NCBI GenBank assembly: GCA_964522095.1
Contig: CAZFSO010000005.1
Location: 1 to 61,089, forward strand
Direction of reading: 5' to 3'
Length of the DNA stretch: 61,089 nucleotides
Origin: UBA6054 sp964522095
GTDB lineage: Bacteria > Planctomycetota > Phycisphaerae > Phycisphaerales > UBA1924
Part shown: positions 34,315 through 42,750 of the stretch, one piece after another
How the letters are laid out: each line of letters starts with the position of its first letter
Numbering within the stretch: the first letter of the stretch is position 1
Program-made: the position numbers and the translations under genes
Notes under the pieces: generated by a model
What the model was told of the DNA's origin: nothing
Seen by the model: the letters and a program-made list of their open reading frames with translations, nothing else
Database searches by the model: none

Positions 34315-35295
34315 TCAGCGTTTGACGCCCGCCGTCACGCGGAACAGCGCGCTGATCGACGAGTTGTCGTGGATGCGTCCGATGGCCTCGCCGAGCAGTT
34401 CGCCGACCGACAGCACGACGAGCTTGTCGCGGATCGGGTCGCACCGCGCCCCGGCGGGGATGGTGTCCGTGATGACGACGCGCGAGATCGGCGAGGCGGC
34501 GATCTTCTCCATCGCCCCCCCGGCCAGCACGCCGTGCGTGGCCGCGGAGATCACGTCGGTCGCCCCCTCGTCCATCACCAGCCGGGCGGCCTGGCAGATC
34601 GTCCCGCCGGTCGAGATCATGTCGTCGAACATGAGCACCCGCTTGCCCCGGACCGTCCCGATCAGGTTGCCCACGTCGACCTCGGTGCCCGACAGGCGCC
34701 GCTTGTTGATGATCGCAAGGTCGGCGTCGAGCAGGTTGGCCATCTTCTCGGCCACCTTCACGTTGCCCACGTCCGGCGAGACCAGGCACAGGTCGCCCAG
34801 GTCGGCACGGATGCTCTTGAAGTACTCGTAGAACACCGGCCCGGCGCTGAGGTGGTCGACCGGCAGGTCGAAGAAGCCCTGGATCTGGGCGGCGTGCAGG
34901 TCGATCGCCAGCACCCGGTCGGCCCGCGCCGCGGTGATCAGGTTGGCCACCAGTTTGGCCGTGATCGGCACGCGCCCCTCGTCCTTGCGGTCCTGACGCC
35001 CGTAGCCGTAGTACGGCATCACCAGCGTGATCCGCGCGGCGCTGGCCCGGCGCAGGCAGTCGCAGAAGACCAGCAGTTCCATGATGTTGTCGTTGACCGG
35101 CTCGCAGGTCGAGAGCACCACGAAGCAGTCGCGCCCGCGCACGTCGTCGTCGAGTTTGGTGATGATCTCCCCGTCGGGGAACAGGCTGGTGCGCGCCCCG
35201 CCCAGCGGGATCTTCAGGTGGTCGCACACGCGCTGGGCCAGCGCCTTGCTGTTCCGACCGGAGAAGACCTTCAACTCGCCGTAGCCGCCGTTCAT
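34315..35295 (-). CDS. prs: Ribose-phosphate pyrophosphokinase
   Basis: 326 residues. It makes PRPP from ribose 5-phosphate and ATP for nucleotide, His and Trp synthesis. Motifs are KVFSGRNSKALAQ, FPDGEIITKL, the flexible loop PYYGYGRQDRKDEGR, DLHAAQIQGFFD, and the PRPP-binding segment VLMFDDMISTGGTI. The length is typical. Its start overlaps the stop of the upstream uridylyltransferase by four bases, so UDP-sugar and PRPP genes are coupled. Confidence 0.96.
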   Translation of the reverse strand: MNGGYGELKVFSGRNSKALAQRVCDHLKIPLGGARTSLFPDGEIITKLDDDVRGRDCFVVLSTCEPVNDNIMELLVFCDCLRRASAARITLVMPYYGYGRQDRKDEGRVPITAKLVANLITAARADRVLAIDLHAAQIQGFFDLPVDHLSAGPVFYEYFKSIRADLGDLCLVSPDVGNVKVAEKMANLLDADLAIINKRRLSGTEVDVGNLIGTVRGKRVLMFDDMISTGGTICQAARLVMDEGATDVISAATHGVLAGGAMEKIAASPISRVVITDTIPAGARCDPIRDKLVVLSVGELLGEAIGRIHDNSSISALFRVTAGVKR

Positions 35296-36116
35296 CGCAC
35301 GCTCCTGCTGCCTGACGCCCGACCGGCCGCCGCACGACCCCGGAAGATCCGGTCCACCTCCGCCAGGTGGGCCGGCGTGTTGATGCTCAGGACGTCCTCG
35401 GGCGGCACCGCGTCGATCACCTCGACCCGCTCGCCCGCGTCCAGCAGCGCCTCGAACACGTCCGTCACGTAATACTCCCCCGACACCGGGTTGCGCTCCA
35501 CACCGGCCAGCGCCCGGAACAGCGCGCCCGCGTCGAAGCAGTAGTAACTCGGGTTGACCTCGCGCACCGCCAACTCCGCGGGCGAGGCGTTCTTCTGCTC
35601 GACGATCCGGACGAACCGGCCGCCGGCGTCCCGCACGATCCGCCCGTAGCCGGACGGGTCGTCGATCACGCTTGTCGCCAGGGTCGCCGCGGCCCCGGCC
35701 TTGCGGTGCCGGCCGAGCACCGTCCGCAGCGTCTCGGCCCGCACCAGCGGCCCGTCCCCGCACAGCACGAACAGGTCCATCCCGGTGGGGCCGGCATCCT
35801 GCCGGCCTCCTGAAGCGGCCTTGAACGCCCCCTCGGCGCACATCACCGCGTGCCCCGTGCCGAGTTGCTCGGCCTGCACCGCGAACTCGACCCTGGGGCC
35901 GTACCCGGCCAGCGCCTCGCGCACCAGTTCCTGCTTGTACCCCACCACTACCACGACACGCTCGCAGCCCGCGTCCAGGCACGCGTCGACCACCGCGCAG
36001 ACCATCGGGCGCCCGCCGACCGGGTGGCAGACCTTGGGCAGGTCCGACCCCATCCGCGTGCCCTTGCCCGCGGCCAGCAGCAGCGCCTCAACCGGTTTGT
36101 CCGCAGGTCCCGACAT
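35292..36116 (-). CDS. GlmU-like N-terminal uridylyltransferase (NTP transferase) without acetyltransferase domain
   Basis: 274 residues, equal to the pyrophosphorylase half of GlmU. Motifs are LLAAGKGTRMGSDLPKV, EQLGTGHAV, LCGDGPL, SGYGRI and SGEYYVTDVFE. The left-handed beta-helix acetyltransferase half is missing, so it would only make UDP-GlcNAc from GlcNAc-1-P, or act on another sugar phosphate. An in-frame segment SGGRQDAGPTG between EGAFKAA and MDLFVLCGDG is encoded by a REP-like palindrome (35789-35807). The ATG at 36116 fits homology. It lies 27 bases after tRNA-Gln. Confidence 0.85.
   Translation of the reverse strand: MSGPADKPVEALLLAAGKGTRMGSDLPKVCHPVGGRPMVCAVVDACLDAGCERVVVVVGYKQELVREALAGYGPRVEFAVQAEQLGTGHAVMCAEGAFKAASGGRQDAGPTGMDLFVLCGDGPLVRAETLRTVLGRHRKAGAAATLATSVIDDPSGYGRIVRDAGGRFVRIVEQKNASPAELAVREVNPSYYCFDAGALFRALAGVERNPVSGEYYVTDVFEALLDAGERVEVIDAVPPEDVLSINTPAHLAEVDRIFRGRAAAGRASGSRSVR
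35789..35807. repeat. REP-like palindrome inside the GlmU-like gene, GGCCGGCA/TGCCGGCC with TCC loop
   Basis: A perfect 8-bp stem with a TCC loop, preceded by GGTGG on the plus strand. It has the same layout as the copies at 4242-4262 and 49041-49059 but different stem bases. It lies in frame in the gene and adds about 10 residues. Confidence 0.7.
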
Positions 36117-36143
36117 CGATGGTCGGCGACGATGAAGCCCCAA

Positions 36144-36214
36144 TTACCCCGCCTGGATTCGAACCAGGACTAGATGTACCAAAAACACCTGTGCTGCCAT
36201 TACACCACGGGGTA
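36144..36214 (-). tRNA. tRNA-Gln (UUG)
   Basis: 71 bases. The acceptor pairs TACCCCG with CGGGGTA, discriminator A, no encoded CCA. The anticodon stem GGTGT/ACATC closes a loop TTTTGGT, giving anticodon TTG. The T arm carries GTTCGAATC. It lies 27 bases upstream of the GlmU-like gene on the same strand and is probably processed from a shared transcript. Confidence 0.93.
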
Positions 36215-36515
36215 TCGATGGGATGATCCCGAAGGACCGGTGGGCTCCGCGTCGCGCTTCTCCGCTGGCTCGGGGCCGGTCAGGCCGGCCCGGTGTCCGT
36301 TCCGCTTTGTCGCGGACCGAACACGCCGGGAGACGAATCCCGCCCGTGCAGGGCCGCGGCACGATTCGCCCCGCCGCGCCGGAACCCCGGTCGCCACGAG
36401 ACTTGGAGCTGGCCCCCCGCCGGCCGCACGGGACGAAATCCCATGAAGCGGGGACCCATGGACGCGCCTCGGCGGGCTCAACCCGCGTCCGTCACGCCCG
36501 GCTCCGCAAGGGCCA
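36215..36515 (-). other. Intergenic leader upstream of tRNA-Gln
   Basis: About 300 bases between the predicted promoter (36516-36543) and tRNA-Gln. No credible open frame, terminator or known RNA is seen. It may be a long 5' leader removed by tRNA processing, or hold a small RNA. Confidence 0.4.
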
Positions 36516-36543
36516 ATCCTAGACGCCCGGCCGGTCCGGTCAA
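36516..36543 (-). promoter_or_regulatory. Possible promoter TTGACC-N16-TAGGAT for tRNA-Gln and downstream operon
   Basis: On the minus strand TTGACC (36543-36538) and TAGGAT (36521-36516) are 16 bases apart. The -35 overlaps the stop codon of the SWIM gene. A very similar TAGGAT -10 precedes tRNA-Lys. The leader to tRNA-Gln would be about 290 bases, which is long. Confidence 0.45.
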
Positions 36544-37604
36544 CGCTCGTCATCTCCCGCGTCCCCGCCGCCGTCCTCAACCCCCCCGCCCTCCACCGCC
36601 TCCTGCCCGATCAGGTCGTAGCAGGTCGCCAGAAGGCCCAGCAGCGGGAATCGACCCTCGGGGAACGGGCTGGGGCCGAGCCGGCGCAGCAGCACGCAAC
36701 TGACCGGCGGCGGCGCGATGGGGGTGTCCAGGTCGGCCAGGCCCGTGCCGGCGTCCCAGAAATCGTCCAGCGAGGCCTCCAGGGGCGGGCTGGGCGAGTC
36801 GGTGACGCCGGCCACGTGGGGCATCAGCACCGGCGTGGGGCCTGAACCCGCCGACCCGGCCGCCCGGCGCTGGCGCAGGCCCTCGACCAGGTCATCGATC
36901 GGCATGCCGCGCAGGCCGAAGACGAGCATGGGGTCCTCGCCCAGGCGCTCGCCGAGCAGGGCCGTCAGGCAGACGGCGTGCTTGCACCACGGGCTGTCCT
37001 CCGACCAGTCGCCGCACGTGCAGGCCGGGCGCAGGTCGCCCGCCTCGGTGGGCAGCAGGCGCATGCCCAGGGGGGCGAACACGTCCTCGATGTTGCTGGG
37101 CAGTTCACCCGCGAGCAGTTTGGCGGCGTACCGCACCTGCTCGCCCATCGTCGCGATCACCTGCTCCTGCTGCTGGGGCGTGAACGCCTCCAGGCTCAGC
37201 GTCGTGCGGTAGGGCTTGTCCGAGCGCCCCTGGATCACGCCCTCGCACAGCGTGCCCTCGACCGTCAGGCGCTTGGTCTGGCCCATCTGGGCGTACTCGA
37301 TGCCCTCGCGCAGCGCCTCGCCCGTCGCCCCCTGCTCGGCCACCCGCATGATCCGCTGGGTGACCCAACTCTTGGGCGGCTCGCCCGGCTTGGCCTTGGT
37401 CTTCACCCCGCCGCGCACGCGCCGAGGGTTGGTCAGGGGCTTCTTCGTCGACCGGAACGAGGCCACCTGGGGCTTGGGGCGCGCGGGCGCGGTCGGCACG
37501 ATGCCGCTGAGTTGCGGCTTGGCCACCACGGACACCGTCCGGTCCGCCTTGGGCGGCGGCGGCGGGGCGGCGTCGGACTTCTTCTTGCTCGCCTTCTTCG
37601 CCAC
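36540..37604 (-). CDS. SWIM zinc-finger protein, partner of SNF2 helicase
   Basis: 354 residues. The first ~80 residues are Lys/Pro-rich and disordered. The SWIM zinc finger lies near residues 194-213: CTCGDWSEDSPWCKHAVCL, giving C-x-C and C-x-H ligands. SWIM domains bind DNA or proteins and usually lie at the N-terminus of bacterial SNF2 proteins. Here the finger is a separate gene three bases after the SNF2 gene. A Pro/Asp-rich tail closes it. Together they probably form a chromatin-remodeller-like or transcription-recycling pair; the target is unknown. Confidence 0.85.
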   Translation of the reverse strand: MAKKASKKKSDAAPPPPPKADRTVSVVAKPQLSGIVPTAPARPKPQVASFRSTKKPLTNPRRVRGGVKTKAKPGEPPKSWVTQRIMRVAEQGATGEALREGIEYAQMGQTKRLTVEGTLCEGVIQGRSDKPYRTTLSLEAFTPQQQEQVIATMGEQVRYAAKLLAGELPSNIEDVFAPLGMRLLPTEAGDLRPACTCGDWSEDSPWCKHAVCLTALLGERLGEDPMLVFGLRGMPIDDLVEGLRQRRAAGSAGSGPTPVLMPHVAGVTDSPSPPLEASLDDFWDAGTGLADLDTPIAPPPVSCVLLRRLGPSPFPEGRFPLLGLLATCYDLIGQEAVEGGGVEDGGGDAGDDER

Positions 37605-37607
37605 GGG

Positions 37608-40600
37608 TTACACCTCGTCCGCGATCGCGTCGGCCCGAAGGGTCAGCAGGTCCCGCAACTGGTCGGTGTCCAGTTCGGTCAGCCAGCGCTCGCCCTGCCC
37701 GATGATGTTCTCGGCCAGTTCGGTCTTGCTCTCGATCATCTCGTCGATGCGTTCCTCCAGCGTGCCGCGGACGACGAACTTGTGCACCTGCACCGTGCGG
37801 GTCTGGCCGATGCGGAAGGCGCGGTCGGTGGCCTGGTTTTCCACCGCGGGGTTCCACCAGCGGTCGAAGTGGAACACGTGGTTGGCCGCGGTCAGGTTCA
37901 GGCCCACGCCGCCCGCCTTGAGCGAGAGCATGAGGATCGGGTGCTTGCCCGTGGCCTCCTGGAACTGCTCGACCATCTTCTGGCGCTGGCCCTGGGGCGT
38001 GCCGCCGTGCAGGAACAGCACCTCGCGCCCGAGTTCGTGGCGCAGCATCCCGCTGAGCAGGTGGCCCATCTGGCGGAACTGCGTGAAGATCAGCGCCTGG
38101 TCGCCCTCGCTGAGCAACTCGTCGAGCATCTCCAGCAGGCGCACGCACTTGCCCGACCGCGACGGGTCGATGATGCGCCCGGCCTGGGGGTCCTGGTCCT
38201 TGAGCATCTGCGCCGGGTGGTTGCAGATCTGCTTCAACTTGATCAGGGCCGCCAGCACCAGCCCGCGCCGGTGGATGCCGTCGGACTGCTCGACCTCGGT
38301 CAGCATCCGCTTGACGCACGACTCGTACAGCGCCGCCTGCTCGCTGGTCAGGGGGCACCACTCGCGGCTCTCGAGTTTCTCGGGCAGGTCGGCCACCACC
38401 GTCGGGTCGGTTTTGACCCGGCGCAGGATGAACGGGCGCACCAGCCCGCGCAGTTTGTCCATCTTCGTCCGGTCGCGGTGCCGCTCGATGGGCACGCTGA
38501 ACTTGCGCCGGAAGGTCCCCGCCGGCCCGAGGTAGCCCGGGTTGAGGAAGTCCATGATCGACCACAACTCGCTGAGCCGGTTCTCGACGGGCGTGCCCGT
38601 CAGCGCGATCCGGCGCGGCGCCGGGATCGCCCGCACCGCCTGGCTCTGCTTGGCCTGCGGGTTCTTGACGAACTGCGCCTCGTCGAGGACCATCCGCGTC
38701 CACGGCACGACCTCGAAGAGTTCCCGGTCGCGGTTGACCAGCGCGTAGGTCGTCAGGATCAGGTCGTGGCGCGTCGCCTCCAGGATGAACGCCTCGCCCT
38801 GCAGGCGCTCCGGGCCGTGGTGGACCAGCACCCGCAGTTCCGGCGCGAACCGCTCGGTCTCCTTGACCCAGTTGCCGATCACCGACATCGGGACCACCAG
38901 CAGCGTCGGGCCGACCGCCTCGCCGCCCGTCTCCCTGGCCAGCGCGCGCTCGTGCTGGAGCAGGGCGATCAACTGCACCGTCTTGCCCAGGCCCATGTCG
39001 TCGGCCAGGCAGGCGCCGAAGCCGAAGCGCTCCATGAAGGCCATCCAACTCAGCCCACGCTTCTGGTACGGGCGCAGCGTGCCGCGGAACAGTTCGGGGG
39101 TCTCCAGTTCCGGCAGCGTCAGCGCCACGCCGTGCGAGTCGCCCCCGCCGAAGATCGACGCGACCCAGCCGGTGGCGTGCAGGCCGGTGACGGCCACGCC
39201 GGTCTGGCTCGGGTCGCTGGCCAGCGCCAGGCGCATGGCCTCGCCGAGTTCCATCTCGCCGCCGGGGTTCTCGCGGATGAACCGGATGGCGTTCTGCACG
39301 TCCTCGGGCCGGATCTCGACCCACTTGCCCCCGATCCGCACCAGGGGCGAGGAGTTGCTGGCGAACTGCTCGAACTCGTGCAGCGTCAGCGTGGTGTCGC
39401 CGATGGCGATCTCCCAGTGATACCCCACCAGCGTGCCCAGGCCCAGTTGCGGGCTGGTCGCGTCGGCCCCGCCCTGCTGCATGAGCGCCTCGGCCGGGTC
39501 CGACTCGATCCGCAGGCGCGCCCCCAGGCGACCGGCCGGCGAGTCCCACCACGCCGGGGCCTGCACCGCGAAGCCCTGCTCGAGCAGCACCGGGCGCACC
39601 TCGCGCAGGAAGCGGTAGGCGTCCTTGGTCTCCAGCAGCACCTCGATCGGCTCGGACTCGTCCAGGGCCTCCTCGAGTTTCTTGTCGTACCGGCTGGCCC
39701 GGCCCAACTCGCCCATCAGCAGTTCCTGGGGCGATTCGAGCGTCAGCCCCTGCACCACCACCGAGTCGCGCGACAGCAGCCAGATGTCCGCCGCCTCGAC
39801 CGTCACCTCGGGGTCCGTCACGCTCTCCAGGAAGAAACTCAGCGACCAGCGCACCGACGCGTCCGGGCGGCTCACGTCGGCCGCCAGACCGTCGGCGATC
39901 GGCTCGGCCACCCGGAAGCCCAGACGCCACGCCGAACTCTCGCCGCGCTCCTCCAGCGAGCCGATCCAGCGGCGCACGCGCCGGGTGATCTCCGTCCGTT
40001 GCGACCCCGGCGCGGGCACGTCCACCCCGCCCGCCAGCAGGCCGCGCAGCCAGGCCACCTGCGGGTCGGCCCGCGGGTCGGTCCCCTCGATCGTGTCGTC
40101 CATCTCCTCGCGCATCAGCGTCGAGCGGCACAGCGCGTCGGTCACGCCGGAGAGGAAGGACATCGTGATCGACCACGCATCGTGCGCGTGCTCGTCCACC
40201 GCCGCGCGGGCCGAGGCCGGCATCGAGCCGACCAGCAGCGACACGCGCCGGGCCGTCGCCTCGTCGGCCAGCCAGGGCCACCACGACGCCGAGAGGTTGC
40301 CCTCCTCGTCCTGGAGCATCATCGGGACGAACCGGTGACCGGCCAGCAGGTGACGCGCCAGCCGTGCCGCGGCGTCGAAGTACGACACCGACGCCCCCGC
40401 CACCAGCCCTTCACCGTTGCCCCCGCCCGCGTCGACCCGCTCGGCCAGGTCCTCGAGCACCGCGGGGACCCGGTCGGCCGGCACCAGCACCGTCGGAACC
40501 GTCACCTCGACCAGCCCGTCGGCGCTCTCCTTGCCAAAGCCCAGTTCCATCGAGAGCGTCGCGCTGGGCAGCACCCGCCCGGCGCTGCCCGGCAGACGCA

Positions 40601-40775
40601 AGGCGATCTGCGATTCCTCGCCCCGGACGAAGTCCGGGCGCACCGCGCCGGGGTGCCCGCCCGCCCCGTCGACGGGCGTGAAGGCGCGCTCGCACCACAG
40701 ATGGAATCCGCGGCTCGTCTGGGCCGCGTGGACCACCAGGGCCCGCGTCCCGACCCCCGTCGCTGCCTGCACCAC
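37608..40775 (-). CDS. SNF2-family DEAD/DEAH-type helicase/translocase
   Basis: 1055 residues from a GTG with GGAGG eight bases upstream. The N-terminal ~560 residues are a DUF-like region seen in bacterial SNF2 proteins. The helicase core follows: Walker A DDMGLGKTVQ (about 593-598), DEAQ box LDEAQFVKNP (near 697), GTPVENRLSELWS (motif III), and the C-terminal helicase domain with LIFTQFRQMGHLL, LSLKAGGVGLNLTAANHV and DRAFRIGQTR. It moves on double-stranded DNA using ATP. The SWIM finger is in the next gene instead of in this protein. Confidence 0.95.
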   Translation of the reverse strand: MVQAATGVGTRALVVHAAQTSRGFHLWCERAFTPVDGAGGHPGAVRPDFVRGEESQIALRLPGSAGRVLPSATLSMELGFGKESADGLVEVTVPTVLVPADRVPAVLEDLAERVDAGGGNGEGLVAGASVSYFDAAARLARHLLAGHRFVPMMLQDEEGNLSASWWPWLADEATARRVSLLVGSMPASARAAVDEHAHDAWSITMSFLSGVTDALCRSTLMREEMDDTIEGTDPRADPQVAWLRGLLAGGVDVPAPGSQRTEITRRVRRWIGSLEERGESSAWRLGFRVAEPIADGLAADVSRPDASVRWSLSFFLESVTDPEVTVEAADIWLLSRDSVVVQGLTLESPQELLMGELGRASRYDKKLEEALDESEPIEVLLETKDAYRFLREVRPVLLEQGFAVQAPAWWDSPAGRLGARLRIESDPAEALMQQGGADATSPQLGLGTLVGYHWEIAIGDTTLTLHEFEQFASNSSPLVRIGGKWVEIRPEDVQNAIRFIRENPGGEMELGEAMRLALASDPSQTGVAVTGLHATGWVASIFGGGDSHGVALTLPELETPELFRGTLRPYQKRGLSWMAFMERFGFGACLADDMGLGKTVQLIALLQHERALARETGGEAVGPTLLVVPMSVIGNWVKETERFAPELRVLVHHGPERLQGEAFILEATRHDLILTTYALVNRDRELFEVVPWTRMVLDEAQFVKNPQAKQSQAVRAIPAPRRIALTGTPVENRLSELWSIMDFLNPGYLGPAGTFRRKFSVPIERHRDRTKMDKLRGLVRPFILRRVKTDPTVVADLPEKLESREWCPLTSEQAALYESCVKRMLTEVEQSDGIHRRGLVLAALIKLKQICNHPAQMLKDQDPQAGRIIDPSRSGKCVRLLEMLDELLSEGDQALIFTQFRQMGHLLSGMLRHELGREVLFLHGGTPQGQRQKMVEQFQEATGKHPILMLSLKAGGVGLNLTAANHVFHFDRWWNPAVENQATDRAFRIGQTRTVQVHKFVVRGTLEERIDEMIESKTELAENIIGQGERWLTELDTDQLRDLLTLRADAIADEV

Positions 40776-40865
40776 TCAGAGCCTCCGTGCCTCGCGAACC
40801 GAGGAATGACCCGCCCGCGTGCGTCCCCGCCTCAAGAGCGGACGACGCGCGGGCTCAGGATCCAG

Positions 40866-40937
40866 TGGGAGCCCCGGGACTCGAACCCGGAACCAACGGC
40901 TTAAAAGGCCGCTGCTCTACCATTGAGCTAGGCTCCC
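40866..40937 (-). tRNA. tRNA-Lys (UUU)
   Basis: 72 bases. Acceptor GGGAGCC/GGCTCCC, discriminator A, no encoded CCA. The anticodon stem GCGGC/GCCGT closes the loop CTTTTAA, anticodon TTT. D arm (TAGCTCAATGGTAGAGCA) and T arm (GGTTCGAGTCC) are standard. It sits between waaA and the SNF2 gene. Confidence 0.96.
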
Positions 40938-40984
40938 TCCGACGCCCCGCCGGCCGCCCACGCGGCCCGGAGCGCGAAGTGGCA

Positions 40985-41014
40985 ATCCTATGCCCGGCCC
41001 CCGCGTCACGCCAA
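40985..41014 (-). promoter_or_regulatory. Possible tRNA-Lys promoter TTGGCG-N18-TAGGAT
   Basis: On the minus strand TTGGCG (41014-41009) and TAGGAT (40990-40985) are 18 bases apart, placing the start about 40 bases upstream of the tRNA 5' end. It lies just after the waaA stop codon. Confidence 0.45.
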
Positions 41015-41023
41015 AGCACGCCG

Positions 41024-42268
41024 TCAAACCGGCCCTTCGCCCCGCGCCGCCCGAGCCAGCAGGTCCGCGTGCCGCGCCGACGCGCCTTGGTGCGCCCGCA
41101 CGCACGCCCGGGCCCGCTCGCCCATCGCCCGCCGGGCCGCCGGGTCCGCGAGCAGGCCCGCGACCGCGCCGGGCAGTTCCTCCCGCGTGACGACCCGCAG
41201 CCCCCCCGCCTCGACCAGCGCCGCCACCACCGACGCGAAGTCCGCGTGCGACGGCCCGATCAGCGTCGGCAGGCCCAGACCCGCCGGCTCCATGGGGTCC
41301 GACCCGTACAGAGCGCCGAACGACCGGCCCACCACCACCACGTCCGCCACCCGGTACAGGGTGCTCAGTTCGCCGATCGTGTCGAGCACGAACCGCGTCG
41401 CCCCCGGGCGTGCCGGCCCGCCGGAGCGGCGCACGCACCCGGGCATGGCCGCCGCGGCCTGGTCGAACCATTCCGGCCGGCGCGGGGCGCACACCAACTG
41501 CGCCCCCTCCGGCACCGCCGCGTGCAGCAGCGCCTCCTCGCCCGGGGCGGTGCTGCCGGCGACCACGATCGGGCGGCTCGGGTCCAGCCCCATCGACCCC
41601 GCCAGGGCGAGCGCCTCGGGCGTCCGGGGCGACCCCTCCGCCACCGCCACCGCGTCCCACTTCATCGAGCCCGTGACCGTCACCCGCCCCGCTGGCACGC
41701 CCATCGCCCTGAACCGCTCGGCGTAGGCCCCCTCCTGCACCGCCGCGAAGTCCAGGCGCCGGAACGACGGGCCGATCAACGCCCGCCCGCGCCGGTAGCC
41801 CTTGAAACTCCGCTCGCTCAAGCGCCCGTTGACCACCCCGACGCGCACCCCGCGCACCTTGCACGCCGACACCAGGTTCGGCCAGACCTCCAACTCGACC
41901 AGGCCCAGCGCGTCCGGGCGCGTCGCGTCCAGGAACCGGCGCACAGACCACGAGAAGTCCAGGGGCGAGCGCACCACGTCGCACCGGTCCGCGTAGAGCG
42001 ACCGCGCCCGTGCCAGCCCGGTGTCCGTCGTGACCGACACGATCACCTCGCAGCCGCGTTCGTGCAGCAGCGGCACGAGCGACCGCAGCGCGGCCGCCTC
42101 GCCCACGGACACCGCGTGCAGCACCACCCGGGGGCGTCCGGTTCCCCCGCGGGTGAGCATGTGCCCGATCCGCCCGAACCGCTCGCCCCAGCCCGCGCGG
42201 CGCTTGCGCGCCCATACCGGCGCCAGCGCCAGGCCGCCCGCCAGATAACCCACGTCGAACAGGTTCAC
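41024..42268 (-). CDS. waaA: 3-deoxy-D-manno-octulosonic acid (KDO) transferase
   Basis: 414 residues from a GTG at 42268. It adds KDO to lipid A in the inner membrane, implying that this planctomycete makes lipopolysaccharide. Motifs are HAVSVGEAAALRSL with the catalytic Glu (SVGE), VTTDTGLARA, ELEVWPNL, VVNGRLSERSFKGY, and the CMP-KDO-binding GSMKWDA and EPAGLGLPTL segments. The N-terminus has only a short hydrophobic stretch. The frame is open upstream through tRNA-Val, so the start must be downstream of it. Confidence 0.92.
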   Translation of the reverse strand: MNLFDVGYLAGGLALAPVWARKRRAGWGERFGRIGHMLTRGGTGRPRVVLHAVSVGEAAALRSLVPLLHERGCEVIVSVTTDTGLARARSLYADRCDVVRSPLDFSWSVRRFLDATRPDALGLVELEVWPNLVSACKVRGVRVGVVNGRLSERSFKGYRRGRALIGPSFRRLDFAAVQEGAYAERFRAMGVPAGRVTVTGSMKWDAVAVAEGSPRTPEALALAGSMGLDPSRPIVVAGSTAPGEEALLHAAVPEGAQLVCAPRRPEWFDQAAAAMPGCVRRSGGPARPGATRFVLDTIGELSTLYRVADVVVVGRSFGALYGSDPMEPAGLGLPTLIGPSHADFASVVAALVEAGGLRVVTREELPGAVAGLLADPAARRAMGERARACVRAHQGASARHADLLARAARGEGPV

Positions 42269-42301
42269 GGCGACGGCATCCCCCGGACGGCTGGACGGAA
42301 G

Positions 42302-42375
42302 TGGGCGGGGCGGGACTCGAACCCGCGACCACTCGCGTGTAAGGCGAGCGCTCTGGCCAACTGAGCTACCCGCCC
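42302..42375 (-). tRNA. tRNA-Val (UAC)
   Basis: 74 bases. Acceptor GGGCGGG/CCCGCCC, discriminator A, no encoded CCA. The anticodon stem CTCGC/GCGAG closes loop CTTACAC, anticodon TAC. The D arm (TAGCTCAGTTGGCCAGAGCG) and T arm (GCGGGTTCGAGTCCCGC) are standard. It lies 33 bases upstream of the waaA start. Confidence 0.96.
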
Positions 42376-42750
42376 GCGGGCTGCCCGAACCATACCCCGT
42401 TCCGGGCCGGCTGGGCCCAGCCGCGCGCCACCGCCTGGCCCAAAAGAGATCGCCGCCAGGGCAGGGCCCTGGCGGTGCGAGTCGACCGGGCAATCTTTTG
42501 GTGCTCCAGGCGTGGTGCAGTTGGGTTGCCGGGAACGGGCTGTCCGGACGGTTCGCAGAGATCTCGGGAGGAGTGAGAAGGACAGATCAACCTGAATGTA
42601 TCAAAAGCCCAGCGTGAAAAAAATATCAGAGTCCGCAAAACCCGCCCCGGCCCGACAAACAAGGCGATCACCCCACGGGATCTTGGGCAGAATCACCCCG
42701 CCCCGGAGCGTGTTTCCACGCCATTCCCCATGCTGTCCCCATTGCATCCT
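42376..42750. other. Intergenic region between aroK and tRNA-Val
   Basis: 375 bases, in part more AT-rich than the surroundings (A-rich stretch near 42615-42630). It holds the hairpin described at 42453-42475. On the minus strand it has two ATGGGGA copies close together (near 42725-42750). No credible protein-coding gene is seen. Confidence 0.5.
42453..42475 (-). terminator. Hairpin, possible terminator of the efp-AsmA-aroK run
   Basis: A perfect 10-bp stem CCGCCAGGGC / GCCCTGGCGG with a 3-base loop. On the minus strand it is followed by CGATCTCTTTTGGG, a poor U-tract. It lies about 275 bases after aroK and about 75 before tRNA-Val, so termination or processing are both possible. Confidence 0.45.

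Noticed and set aside
36978..40904. Long plus-strand open frame antisense to the SNF2 and SWIM genes
   Set aside because: Shadow frame; the minus strand encodes full SNF2 motifs and the plus translation is Arg/His/Leu-rich without domains.
42366..42671. Small minus-strand gene upstream of tRNA-Val
   Set aside because: It would run into the tRNA-Val gene and shows no ribosome site or recognisable family.
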